From assembly GCA_040880545.1 (NCBI GenBank), contig JBBDIE010000024.1:1-7755 (forward strand): a stretch of DNA of 7,755 bases, in the 5' to 3' direction. Position numbers and translations under genes: made by a program. This stretch comes from M55B112 sp040880545 (GTDB taxonomy: Bacteria; Bacteroidota; Bacteroidia; Bacteroidales; GCA-2748055). This document shows positions 1 through 6,680 of this stretch, piece by piece (the stretch's first letter is position 1; each line of letters starts with the position of its first letter). Under the pieces are notes generated by a model that saw only the letters and a list, made by a program, of their open reading frames with translations, had not been told where the DNA came from and ran no database searches.

Positions 1-4
1 GACG

Positions 5-18
5 GCCACTACCGTTTA
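5..18. repeat. Direct repeat flanking the palindrome (left copy; right copy at 155-169)
   Basis: The 14 bases GCCACTACCGTTTA here recur at 155-169 as GCCACTACCCGTTTA, differing by one extra C. The two copies bracket the long palindrome at 38-160, with the right copy overlapping its end. They could be an imperfect target duplication, or the edge of a neighbouring repeat copy lying left of the window. The right copy contains the lipA stop codon. Confidence 0.6.
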
Positions 19-37
19 GAGGCTGTAATCAGTGTAA

Positions 38-160
38 AGTGGCTGGATATAATGTTCGAGATCAAGGCGTGCAAAAATTTTATTCCGCAGTATACTAAAG
101 GTATATGAGGAAATAAAATTTTTGTAACAACGCCGATATCGGACATTATATACAGCCACT
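38..160. repeat. Long imperfect palindrome (MITE/REP-like) at the 3' end of lipA
   Basis: The left arm (38-95) and right arm (101-160) are near-complete reverse complements around a 5-base centre, TAAAG. Matching blocks, read outside in, are AGTGGCTG/CAGCCACT, ATATAATGT/ACATTATAT, GGCGT/ACGCC, CAAAAATTTTATT/AATAAAATTTTTG and GTATAC/GTATAT; a few single mismatches and a 3-base gap interrupt them. Transcribed from lipA, it would fold into one very long hairpin directly after the stop, so it could end or stabilise the message, although no U tract follows. No protein is encoded. Length and symmetry suit a non-autonomous mobile or REP-type element; the family is not identified. Confidence 0.75.
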
Positions 161-1019
161 ACCCGTTTACATGTCTTTCCGCATGATAGGAAGACCGCAC
201 CAGCGGATGACTCTCCACGAACGAGAATCCCATCCCCAGACCCTCCTGCCTGTAAAATTCAAATACCTCGGGCCGCACATATTCAACAACCTGTGCCAGG
301 TTTGAATCGGGCTGCAAATACTGCCCTATCGTAACCACCCTGCAGCCTGCCTCCCGCAGATCATGCAGTGTCTGCAAAACTTCTTCCTGCTTCTCCCCTA
401 GTCCCAGCATGATGCCCGATTTTGGCACAATGCACGATCCGGCTATCTGACTGATCACCTTCAGGCTGGTAGAGTAATAGGAATTGCTCCGGATGCTGGG
501 TGTTAAACGCTCCACGGTCTCCACATTGTGTGAGATCACTTCCGGTTTGGCATCAATCACCAACTGCACGTGCTCCTCCACACCGTTAAAATCAGGAATA
601 AGCACCTCCAGGGTCGTATCTTCATTTCTGAGTTTGATCATCTTGATGGTGGCTGCCCAGAACTTTGCCCCGCCATCTTTCAGATCGTCCCGGTTTACGG
701 AGGTCACTACGGCATGTTTCAATCCAAGTGTTTTGATGGTATCTGCCAGCCTCCCCGGTTCTTCCCAGTCCAGTGGATCAGGAATCAGGTTCTCTACATA
801 GCAGAACCTGCAATTACGGGTACACTTGGATCCCATGATCATGAAGCTGGCCGTTCCTGCGTTCCAGCATTCCCCCTTGTTGGGACAATTGCCGCTGGAA
901 CAGATCGTGTTCAGATCATTTTCCCTGATAAGGTTCCTGACCTTCGAATAGTTCTCTCCTTTGGGCATCGGCACCTTCATCCACCGTGGCAGCCTGAATA
1001 CTGTATCGTTCACCTCCAT
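159..1019 (-). CDS. lipA: Lipoyl synthase LipA (radical SAM)
   Basis: LipA inserts two sulfur atoms at C6 and C8 of octanoyl groups bound to lipoyl domains of 2-oxoacid dehydrogenases and the glycine cleavage H protein, in the cytoplasm. The 286-residue product has both signature clusters: the auxiliary-cluster cysteines C40, C45 and C51 (CSSGNCPNKGEC), and the radical-SAM CxxxCxxC at C66, C70 and C73 (CTRNCRFC). The C-terminal RSSY motif at 275-278 supplies the serine that ligates the auxiliary cluster in known LipA structures. Length is complete for the compact bacterial form. The start is ATG, and the gene lies 13 bases after mtaB, so it is probably the last gene of that operon. Its TAG stop overlaps the end of the palindrome at 38-160. 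Confidence 0.97.
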   Translation of the reverse strand: MEVNDTVFRLPRWMKVPMPKGENYSKVRNLIRENDLNTICSSGNCPNKGECWNAGTASFMIMGSKCTRNCRFCYVENLIPDPLDWEEPGRLADTIKTLGLKHAVVTSVNRDDLKDGGAKFWAATIKMIKLRNEDTTLEVLIPDFNGVEEHVQLVIDAKPEVISHNVETVERLTPSIRSNSYYSTSLKVISQIAGSCIVPKSGIMLGLGEKQEEVLQTLHDLREAGCRVVTIGQYLQPDSNLAQVVEYVRPEVFEFYRQEGLGMGFSFVESHPLVRSSYHAERHVNG

Positions 1020-1032
1020 AAGTTCTTCCTCG

Positions 1033-2325
1033 CTATATTATTTCTGCTTTCATCACCGGGCTCTCCCCGGCCATCATATCATTCATTACCACATCCACAA
1101 ACCGGTTGGTGGTGGTATCGTCGACTTTAAACTCAACGGGCAGATAATGCTCACCATAGCCGGACGCCATATTTCCTTCGTTCACTTTTTCAATTAATAC
1201 CCGTTGCCTCTTCCCGATCATAGATCGCATATATTCCCATCTTTTCTCTTCCGAGATCTTCCTTATTACCTCGCTCCGTTCCGCCATCACCTTTCCCGGA
1301 ACCTGATCCCCCATCCTGTCGGCCCGGGTACCTTTTCTCCTGGAATACCTGAAAGTGTGGATATGAGAAAACCGTGCATCGCTGATAAAGTCCACTGTTT
1401 TCTGGAAATCAGCATCGCTCTCGCCCGGGAAACCAACGATAATATCGGTTGTAAAATTGAAATCAGGGATGGCACTCCTGAACCGCTCCAGGGTCTCCCT
1501 GAAATACTGTGCACTATACATGCGCCTCATCTTCAGCAGCACCTGTTCAGAACCGCTTTGCAGGCAGAGATGCAGATGGGGAGCCAGTTTGGGGTGACTG
1601 AAAAGCCCGGGGAAATCATCGCTGAAACCATCCGGCTCAAGCGACGAGATACGGACCCGGAAGTCGCCGGGTAATTCCAGCACCCTTTCAATAACATGCT
1701 CGAAGTTTAATCCATCGTGGCGGTACCTGCCAATATTCACACCTGTGATCACCACCTCCCTGAAACCATTGTCCACCACCCTGCGTACATTGTCAAGTAT
1801 ATCAGTTATGGGACGGCTCACTGCCTTTCCTCGTACAGATGGGATAATACAGAAACTACAATAATTATCACACCCGTCCTGGATCTTCACTGATGTTCTG
1901 GTGTGCAGGCTTTTCTGAACCGTATCGAATCCAAACCTGTTTCCCATGAGCTTGTCAGGATGGATCAGTTCACCGGAAAAGTGACTGTCAACAAGTTCCA
2001 CAATCTGGCTCTTTCGGTCATTGTCCACCACATAGGTAATCTGCTCCTGTCCCTCCAGTTTCTCTTTGTAATTATCTGCCATGCAGCCCGTTACAACCAC
2101 CAGCGACTCCCTGTTCTGTGCAGCTGCATGGTTAATGGTGTGTCGCGACTTCTGATCACTCTGATTGGTTACGGTACAGGTATTGATGACGGTCACATCC
2201 GCCTTATCCCCGAAATCGACCACCTGGTAACCTGCATTGTGGAAACTGGTCACCAGCGCATCTGTTTCGAACTGATTCAGACGGCAACCCAATGTTTTAA
2301 ATGAAACTTTTTTCAGGACTTTCAT
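1033..2325 (-). CDS. mtaB: tRNA N6-threonylcarbamoyladenosine methylthiotransferase MtaB
   Basis: MtaB converts t6A at position 37 of ANN-decoding tRNAs to ms2t6A. The 430-residue protein shows the family layout: an N-terminal UPF0004 domain with auxiliary-cluster cysteines C14 (TLGCRLN), C50 (NTCTVT) and C81 (TGCMAD); a radical-SAM core with C152, C156 and C159 (GCDNYCSFC); and a C-terminal stretch from about residue 365 that fits a TRAM RNA-binding domain. The TLGC-x-xN start favours MtaB over MiaB or RimO. The start is ATG with no clear ribosome-binding site, as is usual in Bacteroidota. It lies 20 bases after the flavoprotein reductase gene and 13 bases before lipA, which indicates one transcript. 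Confidence 0.93.
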   Translation of the reverse strand: MKVLKKVSFKTLGCRLNQFETDALVTSFHNAGYQVVDFGDKADVTVINTCTVTNQSDQKSRHTINHAAAQNRESLVVVTGCMADNYKEKLEGQEQITYVVDNDRKSQIVELVDSHFSGELIHPDKLMGNRFGFDTVQKSLHTRTSVKIQDGCDNYCSFCIIPSVRGKAVSRPITDILDNVRRVVDNGFREVVITGVNIGRYRHDGLNFEHVIERVLELPGDFRVRISSLEPDGFSDDFPGLFSHPKLAPHLHLCLQSGSEQVLLKMRRMYSAQYFRETLERFRSAIPDFNFTTDIIVGFPGESDADFQKTVDFISDARFSHIHTFRYSRRKGTRADRMGDQVPGKVMAERSEVIRKISEEKRWEYMRSMIGKRQRVLIEKVNEGNMASGYGEHYLPVEFKVDDTTTNRFVDVVMNDMMAGESPVMKAEII

Positions 2326-2345
2326 GCCATTCCAACTTCACATTT

Positions 2346-3008
2346 TTAAAAGTATACTTCCGTAAACAGCTGATCGTGTCTGTAACCTTGTGCCCGGAGA
2401 ATATCCATGGCATCATAGATCATATTGCTGTTGCCGCAAAGATACACTTTATCCGCTTTTTCTTCGCTGTCTGTCAGCAGGTAATCTGTGATCCGGCCAT
2501 TGAAATCGCCTTTATTGCCGCGGGATGTGCATGCGAAATATCGTCCGTCCCGGTAATGCTCCCGGTCGTATGATTCATGAATGTTCCGGATGCCATGAAT
2601 AATCCGGTAATCGGTATCCGGATAGGATTCTATAAAACTGTGAAATGGTGCTATTCCTGTTCCGGAAGCGATAAACAGCAGTTTCTCCCCCTTTTCGGGT
2701 TTCGCATCGGTAAGAAAAAAGCCATAGGGGCCCTTCACACTAAGTTCTTCGCCTAACTGTACATTTTTCAGTTGGGTACTCACCAAACCATCATCCACCT
2801 CTTTGATCAACACCTCCAGCGATTCATTTTCCAGTCCGCTGTAGATCGAATATTCCCGGTGCTGTCCGTTCCTCTTAAGGCCCAGGTTAAGATGTTGCCC
2901 GGGTACAAATTCCATGGCTCCTCTTGCAAACCTGAGCACATAGGTTGACTCATTCAAATGCCGCACATTCTCCAATATAAATTGATCCACTGTTGTTATA
3001 GTATTCAC
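2346..3008 (-). CDS. Ferredoxin/flavodoxin--NAD(P)H reductase-like flavoprotein
   Basis: This 220-residue protein belongs to the ferredoxin-NADP reductase superfamily. An N-terminal FAD-binding barrel carries REYS at 51-54, the flavin-contacting RxYS motif, and GPYG at 93-96. A C-terminal NAD(P)-binding domain carries GTGIAP at 116-121 and CGN at 191-193, and the chain ends in the aromatic VYF. There is no [2Fe-2S] ferredoxin domain and no transmembrane segment, so it should be a soluble single-chain reductase. The start is GTG; a stop codon lies four codons upstream, so it cannot extend far. It is the first gene of the unit with mtaB and lipA, which suggests it passes electrons from NAD(P)H to a ferredoxin or flavodoxin serving those enzymes. 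Substrate and partner cannot be read from sequence. Confidence 0.87.
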   Translation of the reverse strand: MNTITTVDQFILENVRHLNESTYVLRFARGAMEFVPGQHLNLGLKRNGQHREYSIYSGLENESLEVLIKEVDDGLVSTQLKNVQLGEELSVKGPYGFFLTDAKPEKGEKLLFIASGTGIAPFHSFIESYPDTDYRIIHGIRNIHESYDREHYRDGRYFACTSRGNKGDFNGRITDYLLTDSEEKADKVYLCGNSNMIYDAMDILRAQGYRHDQLFTEVYF

Positions 3009-3186
3009 TGTAATTAATTATGTTAAAAACCTCTATTTCTGACAATTATATATTAAATAACAATTCCGATATCAATGCTCCAGGACCCGCCAGGATTTTC
3101 ATCGCCTTATACGAATGATCCTGTATGAGGGGTTCATTTAGCAGATTTCGTTTAGAATAATAAACGCTCAGATAGCAAAATGTTCA

Positions 3187-3227
3187 ATGAAAACTGGCGC
3201 CAGCTGTTTTTAAGCATGCTTAAACAG
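3187..3227 (-). terminator. Paired palindromes downstream of the oxidoreductase gene, possible terminator
   Basis: Two palindromes stand back to back, 31 bases past the stop of the Gfo/Idh/MocA gene. TTAAGCATGCTTAA (3210-3223) is perfect, and CTGT/ACAG extends it with a 2-base bulge to 3204-3227. CTGGCGCCAG (3194-3203) is also perfect and, on the minus strand, is followed by TTTT. The order hairpin, hairpin, U run suits a weak intrinsic terminator, but the second stem is short. A protein-binding site is the alternative. The rest of the 250-base spacer (3009-3258) is AT-rich and must hold the promoter of the reductase-mtaB-lipA unit; I could not pick out a convincing promoter. Confidence 0.4.
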
Positions 3228-3258
3228 TGGTTAACAAGCAACTAAAGGAATACCCGGT

Positions 3259-4569
3259 TTAAACCACCGGCACCTTCCAGGGCTTTCGGTATTGGGGAAT
3301 AAGGTAGCGGTCCGCATCCTTATCATTTTTGAACCTGTTGTTCTGGCTGTCCCAGTACAGGCGCCGTCCGGTTTTATAGGCGATATTCCCCAGGTGACAT
3401 GTCCGGGCAACCCCGGCGGCAATTTCCACGGGGCAGTTGAGTGCCGTACCATTTTTGATGGCCGAAGTAAAATTAGCCATGTGGTTGTCCAGCCCTCTAC
3501 CGTCGCCCCTGATCAGGTCCACCTTTTCTAGTGTGGGGTTGCCCCCTTTGGGTTCGGGAATCACTTCCCATCCGCCCCGGTCAACCACCAGCGTTCCTTC
3601 ATTACCCACAAATCCAACACCATGCGACCTGCCGTAATAGCCACCATCGATCCCTATTCCATGGTCCCAAAGCATGGTAAATCCATCGAATTCAAAGATC
3701 GCCTGCTGGGTATCGGGTGTTTCCGTGGCATCCTGTGGATAGGCAAACTTTCCACCCATGGACATCACCGATTTGGGTGCGTACTGCTTCATTCCAAACA
3801 ATGCATAGTCCACAATATGCACTCCCCAGTCGGTCATCATCCCGCCCGCATAGTCCCAGAACCACCTGAAATTAAAATGGAACCTGTTTTGGTTAAAGGG
3901 ACGTTCTGGTGCCGGACCGAGCCAAAAGTTATAGTCTACCCCCTGGGGTACGTCACTATCGGGCACCACGGGAACAGACTTCATCCAGCCCTGGTACGAC
4001 CAGGCCCTGACGGTCCGTATCATCCCCAGTTTTCCTGAATGTACGTATGCAATGGCATCCTGCCAGTGCTTATCGCTGCGCTGCCACTGTCCCACCTGGG
4101 CAACGGTACCATACCGGTTTACGGCCCGCTCCATGATGTTGCACTCTTCGATGGTATTGGCCAGGGGCTTTTCGCAATAGATGGCATACCCAAGTTCAGC
4201 AGCATTTACAAATGGAATGGTATGCCAGTGGTCGGGAGTTCCGATAATGATCACATCCAGCCCCTTGTGCTCCAGCATATCCCTGAAATCGCGGTATCCT
4301 TTTGGTGCGCTCCCCTGAATTTCCTTTACATCGTTAATCCGCTGCTGAAGCACCTTATCGTCCACATCACACAAAGCGGCACATTCAGTATTCGGAAGTT
4401 CCAGGAAAGCCTTCAGATCGGCAAATCCCATTCCTTTCACCCCGATCACCCCGCATACCAACTTATCGTTGGCACCCAGGATCCCGGCATGCAAGGTAGG
4501 AAATGTTGAAAGTCCAAGTGCCGCCGAAGCCACGGCGGAGGTTTTGATAAAGGTGCGGCGGTTAGTCAT
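3259..4569 (-). CDS. Tat-exported Gfo/Idh/MocA family oxidoreductase
   Basis: This 436-residue protein has a twin-arginine signal at its start (NRRTFIKTSA at 3-12, a hydrophobic stretch to about residue 22, likely cleavage near LHA at 26-28). It is therefore expected in the periplasm, folded with its nucleotide cofactor. The Rossmann domain follows (VIGVKGMG at 41-48, GTPDHWH at 110-116). The family hallmark EKP is at 133-135. The C-terminal domain has DWGVHIVD at 247-254, with the conserved GxHxxD pattern. Relatives act on sugars or cyclitols with NAD(H), and Bacteroidota carry many exported paralogues, mostly of unknown substrate. The gene stands alone between two spacers of about 250 bases. 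No glycan-utilisation partner is visible here. Confidence 0.92.
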   Translation of the reverse strand: MTNRRTFIKTSAVASAALGLSTFPTLHAGILGANDKLVCGVIGVKGMGFADLKAFLELPNTECAALCDVDDKVLQQRINDVKEIQGSAPKGYRDFRDMLEHKGLDVIIIGTPDHWHTIPFVNAAELGYAIYCEKPLANTIEECNIMERAVNRYGTVAQVGQWQRSDKHWQDAIAYVHSGKLGMIRTVRAWSYQGWMKSVPVVPDSDVPQGVDYNFWLGPAPERPFNQNRFHFNFRWFWDYAGGMMTDWGVHIVDYALFGMKQYAPKSVMSMGGKFAYPQDATETPDTQQAIFEFDGFTMLWDHGIGIDGGYYGRSHGVGFVGNEGTLVVDRGGWEVIPEPKGGNPTLEKVDLIRGDGRGLDNHMANFTSAIKNGTALNCPVEIAAGVARTCHLGNIAYKTGRRLYWDSQNNRFKNDKDADRYLIPQYRKPWKVPVV

Positions 4570-4600
4570 AGCAGGTGGTTTTTTAATTACAGATTACTAA

Positions 4601-4723
4601 TGTAGTGAAAATATCAATTATGAATCAGGGAAACGATTATTTTCGGAAGTGAATCAGCAGGAGCGCGCTCCTGCTGTTGAAGAAGAATCAATTGAAAAAG
4701 AAAAAATAACCGTGACTAAATAA
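4601..4723 (+). pseudogene. Probable IS66-type transposase (TnpC) remnant
   Basis: On the plus strand, antisense to the flanking genes, 40 codons between two TAA stops read like protein: SENINYESGKRLFSEVNQQ, then ERAPAVEEES, then IEKEKITVTK. The pattern (SE, about ten residues, LFxEVxQ, an acidic stretch, then ITV-T-K) resembles the linker of IS66-family TnpC between the N-terminal region and the catalytic part. There is no start codon and no catalytic domain. The frame stays open past the stop (FYRKEVAQLKDIISYYK), as if a tyrosine codon had become TAA. The assignment rests on remembered family pattern only. It is a fossil, not a working gene, and would mark a past IS insertion between the oxidoreductase and the islet genes. 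Confidence 0.45.
4655..4676. repeat. Perfect 22-bp palindrome
   Basis: CAGCAGGAGCG (4655-4665) is followed directly by its exact reverse complement (4666-4676), with no spacer and no mismatch. It is GC-rich inside an AT-rich spacer and lies about 85 bases upstream of the oxidoreductase start codon. No U tract follows on either strand, so it is a poor intrinsic terminator. It could be a protein-binding site, a leader hairpin of the oxidoreductase message, or a feature of the transposase remnant that it overlaps. Confidence 0.75.
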
Positions 4724-4817
4724 TTTTACAGAAAAGAAGTTGCACAACTGAAAGACATCATAAGTTACTATAAAATACCACAATCTGAGTTTAGAAAAGG
4801 TGTATTCAGATGCAGGA

Positions 4818-5465
4818 TTATTCAAATATGTATGCCAATGCTAAAGATAATTCCATTGGATATATCCTGCCTTTGTAGTCTTTATTTACTTCAAAGATTA
4901 GATTCTTGTACTTTGGTTTAATTATCGAAATTAAAGACAAATTGTAAATTAGACTCCATCTGAAATTTCTCCTATGAAGACGTAGGCCTGTATAACCTGA
5001 CAAATTGTAATTTCTGAACCAAATGTCTTCAAATTCTGATCCTGAAAAATTTGTTGGATCAAGCGCTAATATAGCATTTGCTATGCCAAATGAAACATAT
5101 GAATTGTATTTTTTTGTCAAAAGGATTCTTTTATTGTAGGATGTTCTGAAATCAAAATAGAACAAGGTTAAACCATGACCCTCAATATAATTGTTGAGTT
5201 TATATTCATAATGGTCTCCTCTTTTTGAGAGCATTAAATCTAACTCAAAGTAATCTTCATTTTTAAGGTATCTGTATGTAAAAATACCAAAATGCATTGG
5301 AATTGCAGGTCCATTGTTGTAGCTATAGAAGTCTATAACAGTACAAATACCTGAACCTATTTCAACGCCACCATTAAACGAGTGATGCTTACTTTGAGAT
5401 ATTAGTTCATTCTGACAACCCAGGCAAATAAAGCTGGTTATTAGTATAATGTAAATTATTTTCAT
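4818..5465 (-). CDS. Hypothetical exported protein, possible outer-membrane beta-barrel
   Basis: I do not recognise the family. From the ATG at 5465 the product is 215 residues; a TTG five codons upstream is in frame but lies inside the palindromic repeat and is unlikely. Residues 1-16 form a hydrophobic export signal (MKIIYIILITSFICLGC). It ends either in a poor lipobox at C17 or in signal peptidase I cleavage after SQS near residue 25. The mature part alternates short polar and aromatic-hydrophobic stretches, such as FELDLMLSKRG, YVSFGIANAILAL, RWSLIYNLSLISII and the terminal MELSLALAYIFE, as in small beta-barrel outer-membrane proteins. Codon use is AT-rich, unlike the flanking housekeeping genes, which suggests acquisition. 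The palindromic element begins 5 bases upstream of the start. Confidence 0.65.
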   Translation of the reverse strand: MKIIYIILITSFICLGCQNELISQSKHHSFNGGVEIGSGICTVIDFYSYNNGPAIPMHFGIFTYRYLKNEDYFELDLMLSKRGDHYEYKLNNYIEGHGLTLFYFDFRTSYNKRILLTKKYNSYVSFGIANAILALDPTNFSGSEFEDIWFRNYNLSGYTGLRLHRRNFRWSLIYNLSLISIIKPKYKNLIFEVNKDYKGRIYPMELSLALAYIFE

Positions 5466-5469
5466 ACTT

Positions 5470-5637
5470 AGTGGCTGCAAGAAAACTCCATTTTACTCAC
5501 AGAGTGTTTATTTTATTTGTGTTCGTGAGCTAAAGGTTCTGCGTTACGCTTGTCTGAAAACTCGTCATTTACGATTAGTAAACTCCTCATTTTCAGACTT
5601 CGCAAGCCTTGAAAATGGAGTATTCTTACTAGCCACT
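5470..5637. repeat. Long nested palindromic repeat element
   Basis: The outer arms are inverted repeats: AGTGGCT (5470-5476) with AGCCACT (5631-5637), then AAGAAAACTCCATTTT (5479-5494) with AAAATGGAGTATTCTT (5612-5627), one mismatch. Inside, GTCTGAAAA (5552-5560) pairs with TTTTCAGAC (5590-5598), and TTTAC (5568-5572) with GTAAA (5578-5582). A near-identical direct repeat, AAACTCGTCATTT (5558-5570) and AAACTCCTCATTT (5580-5592), lies at the centre. No protein is encoded. The whole fills most of the spacer between the broken lipoprotein gene and the hypothetical gene at 4818-5465, and probably carries or displaces that gene's promoter. The ends match those of the palindrome at 38-160. Confidence 0.7.
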
Positions 5638-5680
5638 GGCAAAAAGACTTAGTTTTCTTTCAAGCACTACTTAGGTAAAT

Positions 5681-5707
5681 GGATCTGGAACTTTGAGTCC
5701 CAGATCC
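5681..5707 (-). terminator. Hairpin just after the broken lipoprotein gene
   Basis: GGATCTGG (5681-5688) and CCAGATCC (5700-5707) form a perfect 8-bp stem. ACT/AGT pairs inside it past one mismatch, leaving a 3-base loop. It begins 9 bases after the stop of the lipoprotein pseudogene on the minus strand. The bases after the hairpin (ATTTACC) form a weak U tract at best, so it may be a weak terminator or a 3'-end stabilising hairpin. Confidence 0.35.
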
Positions 5708-5715
5708 TGAAAAAA

Positions 5716-6647
5716 TTAATCACATGTAATATCAGAGACATCACATGAAATAGCTAGCCTATCTCCAGTAACTACAGCAGGAATAGTGCTATAATCGGTG
5801 GCATTAAAAACTACTTCAGAATCAAGACCATCAAGCCTATTTGTTGCTGAATAGTATATTTGCCAAGAATATGAGCTTGCAGTTCCACCATCTCGGTATG
5901 CTTTCGATGCACATTCATTCCTGTTTTGCCAAGAGGACTTTTTGCAAGTATACCCTGATGATAAGTTAATATCAACTCGGCCCAAGGCTGGGGACTGACT
6001 TATTTTTGCTTTCATTTTGTATAATAAAGGGGTGTCAGAATAGAATAATTCAACATAAATTGTAGATGTATAGCAGGGCCACCAGTTACTGTCAGTTCTA
6101 TCACCACATGCATCAAAGGCTATAGATTTTAAGTCTGAATCATAGGGTGCATTATTAAATAAGATATCTAAAACTGAATGATTCCAGGTGAATTCAAAAT
6201 TGACACTCTTGAGGCCATGATCAGTAATTTTTTCAACATCTATTCCCTTATTGTAAAAATCTAAGGTGAACTTGTGATTTTCGATTATTATCGCCCCTTC
6301 AGGATTTAGAAGAGCAAAGATCTGAGGGTCTTTTAGAGGCAACTCCTTGCCATTCATTTCGTACTCTTGACGAAAAGAATTAAAAGAAAGGAACTGTTCA
6401 AAATCTCCATATTCATATTCCTGCATCTTGGACATGTAATCTAATAATTTTTCGTAATCCTCTAATGTAGCCTAATTCAATATATTATCATCAATATTAA
6501 AATTAATCGCATCCATAGAAGGGAATTGGGATTCAGGGATATCTTGCCCATCTATAGATTTTTTTCACACGAGAATGACAAAAGTATCAAAACCAATATT
6601 ACTGCAAAAAATGATATGTACTTGATTTCTGTTAGTGTTTTTTTCAT
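5716..6647 (-). pseudogene. Broken lipoprotein gene (frameshift and in-frame stop)
   Basis: The start at 6647 opens a lipoprotein-type leader, MKKTLTEIKYISFFAVIL, then VLILLSFSCEK, with the acceptor cysteine at residue 27. At a run of seven A (6559-6565) the frame meets TAG at 6552-6554. One extra A would give CEKKSIDGQDIPES and continue into the downstream frame. That frame meets a second stop, TAG at 6472-6474, and then runs open to TAA at 5716 (ATLEDYEKLLDY, then the ATG at 6435 and 239 residues). Repaired, the product would be about 310 residues. The C-terminal part has several cysteines and a phrase, FALLNPEGAIIIENHKF, of the type seen in surface lipoproteins of Bacteroidota; function is unknown. 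The 239-residue piece alone lacks a signal peptide and is unlikely to be exported. Confidence 0.75.
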
Positions 6648-6680
6648 CTTTGTAATTGTTAGATTAAAACTTATGTTTTC

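Noticed and set aside
484..801. Plus-strand open frame opposite lipA
   Set aside because: It lies fully inside the well-supported lipA gene on the other strand; its translation has no recognisable motif.
3046..3183. Minus-strand open stretch of 45 codons ending in KAMKILAGPGALISELLFNI
   Set aside because: It has only an internal ATG (3102, giving 18 residues) and no family I recognise; most likely chance, although a decayed gene cannot be excluded.
4039..4509. Long plus-strand open frame opposite the Gfo/Idh/MocA gene
   Set aside because: It is antisense to a clear domain-bearing gene, and its sequence has no coherent domain pattern.
5466..5480. TTG start five codons upstream of the hypothetical gene at 4818-5465
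   Set aside because: It lies within the palindromic repeat, and the ATG at 5465 begins a well-formed signal peptide.
5470..5637. CRISPR-like repeat from the direct repeat AAACTC-TCATTT
   Set aside because: There are only two copies, 22 bases apart start to start, inside a palindrome; no array and no cas genes.
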